Positions 49,901 through 61,900 of a DNA stretch of 64,000 nucleotides are shown here, one piece after another. The translations under genes were made by a program, and so were the position numbers. The stretch comes from Psettodes erumei. Lineage: Eukaryota; Chordata; Actinopteri; Pleuronectiformes; Psettodidae. Within the stretch, counting starts at the first letter, position 1. Each line of letters opens with the position of its first letter. Under the pieces are notes generated by a model. That model made no database searches. It worked only from the letters and a program-made list of their open reading frames with translations, and was not told the origin of the DNA. The stretch is taken from NCBI GenBank assembly GCA_016785225.1, contig JAFBJZ010000615.1, forward strand, positions 142,485 through 206,484, in the 5' to 3' direction.

Positions 49901-52900
49901 GCGGTCTCACGCCTCTGGAGAAGCCCCGTCGAGCGACAGCGATAACCTGTGCTGCTGGTAATGACAGTTGGTGTGCTTTCGTAGGAGTTGCACACATGGG
50001 CATTGTCAGTTGCACCGCGTGCGGCCGACAAGTCAACCACTTCCAGAGAGATTCCCTCTACCGGCATCCAGTTCTGAAAGTGCTCATTTGCAAGGTGAGT
50101 CGTCTTAATTGATGCGTCAGCAACAAATCCTCGATTTCTTTTCGAGTCAGGTCGGGTCGGGTCATTCATTTTACTGCTATCTGTGACCGTTGGGTCATTA
50201 CTTATGAACACGTACAATTTCAAAAGCCAGAAAACTGGAAGACGTACATCTTGGCATCAAGATGGGAAGTATGGAGTTTACAAAGCGTCAAGAAGGAGAC
50301 GCTTTTTTAGAGCCTTGTGCCTCTGACGTAAATGATGGTTGATGATTGCTTTAGAAGGATTTTAAATCTACATTTTCCTAAAATTGTCATGATTCCCCAG
50401 CCACCAGTTTACACAACTTTATTCTTTGCTCTTTTTGGCAAAACATTAATATCATGCAGAGGAATCTAAGCCAGAAACTGAAGTCTACGTATGTAGCAGT
50501 ATCATCAATCAGATTAATAGTAAATGGTTTGAAGAAATGCCTTTTTGCTTACAATGTGCCTCTCTAAGAATTTAAAGGCCATTACAGATAACTATTCAGG
50601 TTCTGCTGCAAGGTACTTACATTTAAATGAACAAAGCCTGCGATATTTCTGTATTTACATCTGTAGCGTGTCGAAAAAAACCCAGCACGTTTCTGATGTG
50701 CTGTTTTTTTTCCCGAGTTGTCATTTAATGCTCTGCTTTGTCAGGCCTGCTTCAAGTATTACTTGAGTGACGACATCAGCAAGGACGGAGATGGAATGGA
50801 CGAGCAGTGCAGGTGGGGAATTTTTTTTTGTTGTTGTTGTTGCATTTAATGTTTGCATTTAAAGCTTTTTTTTAAGCACCTGTTTTGTTTGTTTTTTGTT
50901 TCCTCCTTGTGCAGATGGTGCGCTGAGGGAGGGAACCTGATCTGCTGCGACTTCTGCAGCAACGCCTTCTGCAAGAAGTGTATTCTGAGAAACCTGGGAC
51001 GGAAGGAGCTGTCAGGCATCTTGGAGAGCAAGTGGTATTGCTACGTGTGCAACCCGGAGCCCCTCTTTGACCTGGTGATGACCTGCGACAGCGTCCTGGA
51101 GAACATGGGATGTCTGTGGCACCAGCAGCGCAAGCGGAACCGCCTGTCGCCGGGGAAGTCTGGACTCTACGACGCATTGCCGGACCTACAAAAAAACATT
51201 CCTTTGGATAAATGGGACCACACCGGAATGGACGGTAACGTGGTGTTCAACTACAACGCACTGCAGGTTTCCAAGGATGTGACCAAGAAGGCCAAACATT
51301 TAGTGGACTCAACAAACAACGTAAACCAAACGTTCATCAATTTCATCCACGCTGTGACGGCTGACAAACAGACGCCCGGCGTTAGGCAGCTGTACCTGAA
51401 ATCTTTTTTGTCGGTAGTTAAAGGCCTGCGCAAGTCCCTCGCCGCACTTGAGGACAGCATTAAGGAAGAGTTCAGTGACTTGGACGTCAGCTCGTGGGAG
51501 AAGCTCCTCGGCGCCGACCTCGATACCCAACCGGTAACCGACGCAGAGATGAATACCTCTGACGAAAGATGCCTGAGTGACTTGCAGAAATTGGCAGCCG
51601 AACATGTGGAGGATGAGGATTCCGATTCCAAGGGCTTCGTAGATGGGCGAGGTGCAAACCAGGGCCCCGGGGAGGGCGTGGATTCAGATTCACAGGAAGC
51701 CAAAGGAAGGACACAAGACGTTGGCCCGAAGTCGCCGGAGACGGGGGTCAGCATGACCAAAAAACTAATAGTGAAACTTACACCCGTACCCATAGTGCAG
51801 CAGCCTTGCTCTCACACCCCAAAGATGGACGACGTCCACACCACGGATAAAAACTCAAAGGGAAATGATGTGTCGGGAGATAAAGAGGCGGCGGGTGTAT
51901 GCGCAAAGGCCGACGGCAAGGTGAGCAAGGACAACTCGAGCGCACCCCTACACCCAGAAGAGGACCAAGGCAACAGACGGTCCCCCCGCGTGAAGACGAC
52001 GCCTTTGCGTCGGCCGAGCGACGTCAAGGCCAAAACGTCGCTCTCAGCAGCAGACAGCGACAGCGACTCTGACGCTGAGGAGACCCCCGGCGCGGCGCCG
52101 GCCAAAAACCCCGAAGAACGCGGTCGGAGCAGAGCAAGGGACGACTCCGACTCGGACGAAATCCCCCCGGCTCTGCTGGAGCGAGCGGCGATGATGCAGA
52201 GCTCGGACGAAGCCCAGAGCAACGAGGACGGCGGCAAGGCGTCGGCTAAGGTGACCAAGAAGCGCCTCTTTTGGCTCGCGAAGAACGCGTCGATGTCAAC
52301 TGAGAATATGCGCCGCAAGCGCAAGATGCTGGACCGCAGCCCGGAGTCCGACTCCGACAACAGGAGAGTCAAAGCTCGGCAGGGAAGCGGGACAGACCTG
52401 TCGAGCGATGAGCAGGACTCGGAGAAGAAAATACCCCACTTGAATACGGTGAGGTCAATGGGCAAGCCTCACCTCATCAAAAGGGAGGAGGATGGGGCGG
52501 CGAGAAAGCCGGGCAGGATGCAGGCCGGGAAGAAGGAGGATCAGTCTCGCCAGGAGGCTTCGGAGTTGTCGTCCGTGTCGAGCGATGGCGGCGACGACGA
52601 CGACGACTCGGGGAGTGATGGAAGTGACCAGAAGATGAAGCCGATCACTGAAGACGTGGCCTTACTGGGGGCGGCAGCATTCCACCAATCATCAGGTGAG
52701 TCTTACATATAAAGGGTCCTTAAGAACACTCTCTTGGGTAGAGACCAAAAACGGAGCAAATAGAGTGAACGTTGAGCTCGCCTCCACCAGGTGGACATGA
52801 GCCCTGTCCCCTAATGAAGACGTAACGTTGCTAATGTCGCACGTTTATAAGCTCAAAACGTGACGGAATTGCGTGTCACCGACATATTTTATATCTGGCT

Positions 52901-55900
52901 ACTGCTGCCCCCAAGAGGCCACTTATTTATCCCAGCTTTAAACGTACGAAAGGAAGGTGCTCTGACGCTAGCGATCGTGTCCAATCCCGACTTGTGGATT
53001 CAGACAACCTTTTAAAGTGCCAGAGGGCCAGACTCGCAGAGAAGAAACAAGAAAAGGATGATGCTCATCAGGGTATCACTGTCTCAGGCACACGCTACTG
53101 CATCCAACTTTGTCGGCGCCATGAAAAACCTGTGACATGAGCAGTCTGCGTCGTTCTGAAGTTGACGTGACGAATATACCCTGTCGCGAAATTTCCATTA
53201 ACCTTTCTTCATTCTTCGTTCCCGTAGGCGATGAGGAGCAGTCTGGGCCCTCGTGGGCAGCAGCCGAAGAAGATGAGGATCCGGAAAATAGGTACGGTTC
53301 AAAAAGCCCAGCTGTAGAGTTAGCAAAGCCGCTTAAGTGCGGGAGAAAGGCGGCTGCTTCCAAACTCGACGTCCGTGCAAGACGCGGCCGCGGCAGCGAC
53401 ATTATGCCTCTTTTGCGGCGCAATCGAACCCGATCGTCGCGCAGGTGCAGCAGAGTCCCGGCGATCAAATACAAATTCTAGGGCCTGTGCGAGAGGCGTG
53501 TGAACGACGAGCAGCGTGCCCTGCTCGTCTGCCTTTTTTTTTCAGATCATGCCGCAGCTACACATGTAAACGCAATCGACAGAGTTTAATGAGGTTTTAT
53601 CGACATTTTTATCATCATTGCTTCTCACAACACACTTGGATTCTCTCCCTGTTACATGAAGGGGGAGGGTTGGGGTTTGTCCTCCGGAACAGCGTTTAAT
53701 TTAAGTTAAAGGAATCTTCTTGTTTACAGGTGAAGTATAACGTTTGCGACGCGCGTGCCGTATTTAACCACGGCGACCGCCGCCCAGAACCGACATGAAA
53801 AGTGTTCGAGGCGTTCGTTTCTAACGGGCGACGCTTACAAAGCCGCGCGCTCATAAAATTTATACTTCACCTTGAAAACCATCTTCCTGATGGTGTGCTC
53901 TCAATGCAAACACTACATGGGCTCACAGCCACGGTTCTGACAATTTAAATATTGCCCTAACTATGAGATAAAGGTTTGTTTGTAAAAAAACAAAAAACAA
54001 CAAAAAAAAAAAACCTGGTGCAGTATTCACAGCTCTGTAAATGCATTTTAGCTTTATTTTTCTTAGCCTTTAATTTTTTTTTATAATGTTGGTATCATCT
54101 GTGTTAAAGGGCTACTCTGCCAGTCCCGAACACTATGAACATTTTTTTTTTTTTTTTTTAATCGTTGTTGAGTTTTATGCAAATCATATTAGACGACAAA
54201 GTATAGAGCCAGTTGCAGTGGATACAACTTGTGTTGCGTGTCAGCTGACATCGCTCGTTTGATTGTTTAATTCATGTTTAGCAGTTATCTGGGGTTTGCC
54301 CTCGGCCCCCTCGATGAATAATAAATTTGTATAACATAATACTCTGACGCCTGGCATGTAGTCTCTTCTTAGACCAGTTGAATGGATCTTGTTAACTTTT
54401 TGAAAACGCGTTTAACGGCGCATATGGAGCTTGGGAGCATGCGCGTTCGCATACATGCAGTGCGCTTCAGTAGGAACTACGAGTCCTTAGATGATGACCG
54501 TGTCATTTTGTTTCTCTGGCAGAGATTAGCTGAAAGGGTGGGCTCACCTAAATCCTTAAGGGGATGGTTTCATGCTTTTATCTGCTGTGGTTTTGAGATA
54601 CTGCTCTGAGATTACCGGCACCACCACAGTGAAGTGGAGCTGAATTCATTTTTAACCGCTGCTGCTCACGGGGCTCAGGGACGAGCTTTTGGTCTTGAAA
54701 TTGGCGACCACGTGGCTAAAACTCTCACTGGTTCAAGAGGTGAGGATACAGTCGCGAGACAATGAAGAAATTACTTTTTTGCGTCATTAGATTTTAGCCG
54801 CTAAAAAAAAAAAAACAGGCCTCAGACCTCACTGTCACAGAGCTGCGTTCATTGGAACCATATTTTCTGTATTATTCACCCCATTTTCAGTACACAAACA
54901 TTACTGCTGACCATTTTCTGAAGCACACTGTAGCTTTTCAAACTCACTTCTTCCACTTGGACCGGCAGAGAACAAACCGCCGCTTTATTTCAAAAGTACC
55001 GCAGATAAAAAAAAAAAAAAAATTTTTAAAAGGTTTGTGTCCGTGCTTTCAATTGTTTATGGGAATTGAGGGTGGGCTACGTTAGCAACCAAATCTCCCA
55101 TCCTTTTGCTTTTAATGACTTAAACATTTGTGTCTCATGTTTTTTTTTTTTTCCAGGTGGGATTATCTGACAGTACAGCAGTGAATGCAGTGCTGTTAGG
55201 CAACTGTCCCCTATAATCTAGGATGTCATAGACTTCTGTCAGCATTCCATCAGCATTTTTTTTTGTCTTCGCTATAGTGATAGCACAGAAAAATGGTCAG
55301 CAGAAATGTAAGAGTGACATTGCAGTTGTGGACTTAATCATCTCAATAGAAATAACTTCCCATGTGGCCGGATGTTCATTTTCTTCAGTGTTTTCCTACT
55401 TTTTCCTGTTTCATCTTTTTGCCCAGTTTGAAGCATGTCAAATGAGATCCACTGCTCTGGTCTGACACTGCTGCACTTCTTTACTGTAACACACCGCGTC
55501 TTGGACGTTGGAGTCGGCAACGGCGGCAGTCGTCCTCCGTCCGGCGGCCGGCGTTGAGAACCCATTTATAGATCAGGATCAGACCCGCGCGGGGGAGGGG
55601 GGCGGGGGGCGGGGGCATGTTGAAAAAGGGTTGATGTGGAACGGACGGTTGAGCGGAGCTGACCCAGGTTCAGCGGGAGCTGTTGGACTTTTGTGTAAAG
55701 TACATGTCGGCCCTGTGTGGCCCTGTGTTCACGTTGCACACAGGTAGATGTAGAACAGGTTAAAGTGCGTTTAAATGAGTTGACAAAACACAATATGGTA
55801 TTGAACCATAATTTTCTTTTATTTTAAACAAAATGTTGATCATGAACTGTAACAGATGAAATGCATAAGTACTCCACTGGAGTGTGAAGGGGTTAAAACT

Positions 55901-58900
55901 GAGCTTATGTACAAACTTTGTTAGCAATTTTGCTGTTTAGTTTTTTGTTTTTTAACTATCCCATGTTTGTCCTCCCCCTTTTAAGACAATATTGATTGGC
56001 TGGCAGTACCAGGTTATTACTTTTTTTAAAAAAAAGTAATTTTTAACCGCAAGCTGCCAAGATCAGGTGAACAACAGATCGATGTAATGTTTATTTTGGC
56101 ATGAAAACGATTGTCAAATATCAGTTTCAGACTCGAGGAAAAAAAAAGTATTTTCTCGCTTTTTTTAAAAAGCGAGAAACTAAGAACATGTTGTCTTTTT
56201 CTGTGAAGAATACTTGTAATAAATTCTTACTGTCAAAAATGTCTCTGTCTCGTTTTTACGTTTTGTATAGTATTTTTGTTGTTTTTTTTGTTTTTTTTAA
56301 TGTATGTCTTCTGGTATTGTGGCAGTACACTTAACCTGGCAGAGCTTTTGAACTGCAGTATTGACAGATAGTATAGTTGGACCAGAGGAGAATATTTGAT
56401 GGGCTTTATAATTCATTTCTTTTTAAGGGCAACAGCTCAGATACAGCCAACTGTTAACCGAATAAGTCCAACTGCTCTACTTCATTGTGCTTTTGCTTTA
56501 AAGTCTCACAATTTCCAGCTGAAGATGATGTTGCTGATCATGAAATGAATTTCAGGTACCTTTTTTTCCCCCCCTCTTTTCTACTTTTGAAAGAATCGCT
56601 AAGAAAATGCTGTTGGCCCAAATCAAAGCCAACTACTCCTCGGGTGATGATATCTCTTCGGACGAGGAGGTGGATGAGTCTGAGTCAGAGGATGATGAGA
56701 TCAGTCGAGGCAATGAGGATAACGGATCAGATGAAAATGGTGAGTTTGTTTTCTAAGTAGCACCTTAAAGCTTCCCTCTTATGATTTAAGAACCCCGAGA
56801 ACTATGTTCCAGTTTTATTCCAAATTATTCAGCAGCTGAGTTTACAGCTCAAGTCGTGACGATGAAGGTTTCCAGTGTCTGGTGCTTTCTCTGTCACTCT
56901 GGGATGTAAAAGGGGAGAAACTGCTCTGTGCTGCAGGGGACGACCTGGCTTCGTCCGACACCACGCCTGAAGGCTGCGTCTCCAGGCACCACCTGCTCCG
57001 CCACAAACTCACCTTAGACGAGGGGACGTCGAGCGGCAAGGCCCCGGCAGAGCGCGAGGCGAGAAAGCAGGGGGTCAAGAAGAAACTCCTCAGCTGTGAG
57101 AACAAATAGAATGTCAGAAACTGATCTGGTTGAGCAGGGAATACCTGCGTCGTTCTTACATCTTCGTTTTGATTTCTGTCAAGCTGACAGTGAAAGCGGT
57201 GGCGAGAGCATCGAGCCGCACCTGGAAGACCTCGGGCTGAGCGAGGAGCTGAGTCTGTCCGAAGATGAGACCAATGAAGAAGACCTCAAAAGGTACATGA
57301 GGCGATTATCTGTTTTTTAAATTTAAATCTGTAATACATTTTGTAATTTTACTAAAGTACGAATATTGAATTATCTGCAGTGAAATATTCCAATTAAACT
57401 CAATTTTTAAATGTACGTTCCTGATCTTCTATGCGCACACAATTTAATGTGTGTGTATATAATTTGATGTAATTTTCCATTACTGAGACAGGTTCAAATC
57501 TTGATTAAAATCTGCTACTGTATATTTACTTCTGAAATAATAGATAACGCTGCATACTGCAGTACTTAAGTATTTACACTTACGGTAAATGCCAATCATT
57601 TTCATGTCTCTCCTTTTAGCTCCGAATCATCCACTCAAGGAAAGGATGTGCCCTTCATTTTGTTGTCATACTCCAGCAGTGAAAAGGTAGCAGCTGTCGT
57701 ATCATCGAAATTATTTATGATCTTCATCTCTTTTCATATGTAACTGCTCATCTCTAACATGTTGGGCTTTAAACTTTACCTCCCAGGCGAGGGAAGGGGA
57801 CTTGGCTCTGGTGTCTAATGGTCACATTCCCTGTTGGATCTCTCTGTATTTGAGCAGAGCGATCAAGAGGACAGAGACGAGGAGATGGACAGCAAAGGCA
57901 CCCCCAAAGGACGCAAAAAGATCCGCAAAATCATCGAAGATGTGGACCTCCGTGCCGAGACCCAGGAAGCGCTGAGAGAGGAGGACGAGAGACGCAAACG
58001 GTTGGCAGAGAGGGACCAACAAATGGATGACAGGAGAGAGGTACTGGCTGCACGGCCATTAAACTTCACCGCGTTGATGATGTTCGCTGTAGTTTAAGCA
58101 CGATTTAGCGTTCGTTTTGGGGTTTATTAAGGAGGGCAAACACATGTCATTGTTTTCCAGATCATTGTCATCGGGGACGAGCTGTCTCAAGTGGTTTGTC
58201 CCACCAAGCTGGTTCTGGATCAGGATGAGGAGACCAGGGAGCCCGTCGTTCAGGTGCACATGAACCTGGTGACGAGGCTGAAGCCTCACCAGGTGGATGG
58301 TCAGTGTCTGCTCCCTTTTCACTCGCTTCACTGTTATGCTCCGTGCAGTCAGTAGTTAATACAGTTACATTCGTAATACATTTGAATTGTGCTCCTTCAA
58401 ACACCTTGTTTTTTACAGCTTTGGACTTGATCGATTTATCAATCCAAAACGATGTGAACTAGTGTGTTTGATTTCAATGAGAGAATTGTAACCAGTCGGT
58501 CCTAAATTAGTTGCCCTCTTTATTTGCCAACAGGTGTCCAGTTTATTTGGGACAGTTGTTGTGAGTCTGTGACGAAGGCCAACTCTACTCCAGGATCAGG
58601 GTGTATACTGGCTCACTGCATGGGCCTGGGGAAGACACTGCAGGTAACCTGCACATATCCGCCTCCGGTAATCTGGTTTGCTTAGATTAACCAAGATAAA
58701 CGCATCACGTGTTGCTAGTTGTACAAATTCAAAGTGCGCCCTGGAGTGGCTACTGTATGTGCATTACTCAACGAAATGGTTTCATTGTCTGTGGCCATGT
58801 TTCTCCCGTGCTTTCACAATAATAGTTGCGTTTTCTCACAGGTTGTAACATTCCTCCACACGGTGCTGCTGTCAAGAAACCTGAAATTCCGAACGGCCCT

Positions 58901-61900
58901 GGTCGTGTGTCCGCTTAATACCATCCTGAACTGGGCCAGCGAGTTCCAGAAATGGCAGGACAACATGGGAGAGGATAAAGTCAAGGTTTCAAAGCAACGG
59001 AGAATGCATTTAATCACATGTCTATGTGTGGTAATTGTCTAAACACGATTATGTCACAGGTTACGGAGCTGGCTACAGTGAAGCATCTTCCCGAACGACT
59101 TCAAGCTCTGCAGATGTGGCAGAGAGAGGGAGGTGTGATGATAATGGGGTACGAGATGTACCGCATCCTGTCGCTAGCAAAGAAAATCCACAACGAGGAG
59201 TGGAGGGCAGAGTTAAAGCACATGCTGGTGGACCCAGGTACAGTAACTTGGTTAATGGCATGATGTTATTTCAGCGTTCCCTGTCCTGCGCGTTGTTGCT
59301 TCGTTCGTTGCCGTTGTTGTGAACTGCAGCGTCTTTTATTTTCAGGCCCGGACTTCGTGGTGTGCGACGAGGGGCACATCCTGCGCAACGATGCTTCCAA
59401 CATCTCCAAAACTATGAATACCATCAAGACCCGACGAAGAGTGGTGCTAACTGGCACACCGCTGCAAAACAGCCTGGTTGAGTGTAAGTCGATGCCGCGG
59501 TGCCACATTAAAGACACGAGGACACATGCTCGATGCGATGTCGAATTTAGTGACCATCTTTTGCGTTTCGTCCGATTATGTGTTTTATTTTCACGACTTT
59601 TCTTTGGCTGTTTGACTGCAATGTTAGTGTTGCTACTATTGTTTTCTACTTCCAGAGTCCAAACTTTTTTGTCTAAGATGCAGGACTGGGGAGAAACTGC
59701 TGCACTGGCACTCCTAACGCACAAATTTGGTTTTTAGTTTATTTCTGAGGTTGCTGCATTTCAGAAGACAAGTTAACAGATGAGCTCTGCACACTGATGC
59801 AGCATATTTTGTTTCCACAGACCACTGCATGGTCCACTTTGTCAAGAAGAATCTTCTGGGCTCACTGGAAGAATTCCGCAACCGTTTCATTAACCCCATA
59901 CAGAACGGCCAGTGCGCCGACTCCACGCCGAAAGACGTCCGAATCATGAAGAAGCGAGCGCACGTTCTTCATGAAATGCTGGCTGGATGTGTGCAGGTTA
60001 AAAAAAAAAAACGAAATAAAAACAATTCCTGCTGACATAGTGTTTCATATTCCAGCTCTCACAATGCTGTGCTCCTCTCTTTCCCAGAGGAAAACCTACT
60101 CTGAGTTGACTCAGTTTCTGCCTCCCAAATACGAGTACGTGCTGGCAGTGAGGATTTCCCCGCTCCAGTACAAGTTGTACCGCCACTACCTTGACCACGT
60201 TGCTGGTAAGAATCTGCATGTTGTTGTTGAAAATTAAATTTAACTTAAGCCAAATTAAAGTTGGTTGTTATTTCCCCCGCAGCAGAGTTCAGTGCTAACA
60301 TACTTATTCTTCAAGACGGTTGTCGTCACATGGTTTTTATTGGTGTTTTTCCGGAGCTCTAGTTTGCGATTGTAGTTTCGTTTTTATGGCATTTTGTATT
60401 TTGACTTTTTTCATTTTTATGACATACTATAATAAGGCATTTTTTCAAGTTTTTATATTTCGGATTCAACCCTCCCGGATGGATTTGTGTTTCCAGGTGT
60501 GGGCTCTGCGACTGGCCAAGCAAAGATGAGGACCGGAGCAAACTTGTTCAAGGACTTTCAGGTGCTCAGCCGAATTTGGACTCATCCCTGGTGCCTTCAG
60601 CTCAACTACATCAGGAAACAGAACAAGGTACCTTGAACGTGCGTTGATTCTTTTTTGCTTTGACATTTTAAGTGCTATGTTAATTAACGCTTAAATTGAT
60701 TTTTCTAACAGGGGCATTTGGGAAAGAAGGGTAAAGTTAAAGCAGCCGCTCTGCTTGGAAACGAAGAAGCATCTGTGGCTGAGAGGTAAGGCCTACTAAA
60801 ACTGAAAATGAGATCAACTCCGAAACAAGAAACTTATGCAGACCACGAGTTACTCTGTACCTGCTGTGTTCCACATAAACTGTAGTTCTCACCCTTATTT
60901 TTCTAATTAACATTTCATTCTTTTTACCCCTGGTGCAGTGGACTGAGAAAGAATGAAAGAACGGAAGGGAACAACCCCGACATCAGTGGGATTGTCACTG
61001 CTCACGCGTCTGAAGACGCTCCAGCAACAGAAGGTATTGAGGCTCAACTTGTCGTTAACACTCCAACCCTTTCCCTAATACGCTAATATAGTTGATCCTC
61101 TGTAATATTCTGTGTAGGAGAGAGAGCAGGTGTGAGCTCGAGGCCTCAGAGTCCAGATGAAGTTTGGTACAAGAATCTGCTGTCCGAAAATGACGCCAAA
61201 ATCCTGGAGCACTCTGGGAAGATGGTGCTCTTGTTTGAGATTCTCAGAATGGCTGAAGACCTGGATGATAAAGTGTACGTTTCTCTTCTGATGTGAAACC
61301 ACTTCAAACACACAGACACGTTTGTGGTTTTTTCAGGGTGTTTGCTCGTCATCGCATCCAACCAAATCCATTTTTTTGCATTTCAAGGCTTGTGTTCAGT
61401 CAGTCCCTAACCTCACTGAACCTAATTGAGGATTTTCTTGAGGCCTCTCACTATGCCAGAGACCCATCATCATTAAAAGGTATTATTCTGGTTATGGCAG
61501 AGAAAACATTAATACAGTCAGAAAATGTGACTTGTTGGTACTTCATTTCTGAAGTTTGTGTTTTCTGTTGTTACAGCCGGCAGCTGGATTAAAAACGTTG
61601 ATTACTATCGCCTGGATGGCTCCACCAATGCTACGTGCAGGAAGAAATGGGCAGAGCAGTTCAACAACGCAACCAATTTCCGGTACCGATTATCTGTCCC
61701 ATGTTCTGTACTGATTATGCTGGAATGATAAGGCAGAACGTTTAACATGTCTCTCTCCTGACTATACCATACCGCTCTTTATGTCAGCGGAAGATTGTTT
61801 CTCATCTCAACGAGAGCCGGCTCTCTTGGCATCAACCTCGTGGCGGCGAACAGGGTCATCATCTTTGATGCCTCGTGGAATCCGTCCTATGACATACAGA

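Noticed and set aside
51812..52465. 217-aa Ser/Leu-rich frame on the - strand
   Set aside because: Antisense shadow of the acidic middle exon of atrx.
54382..54609. 75-aa open frame in atrx intron 10
   Set aside because: No homology, no splice context, and human ATRX joins the flanking exons directly.
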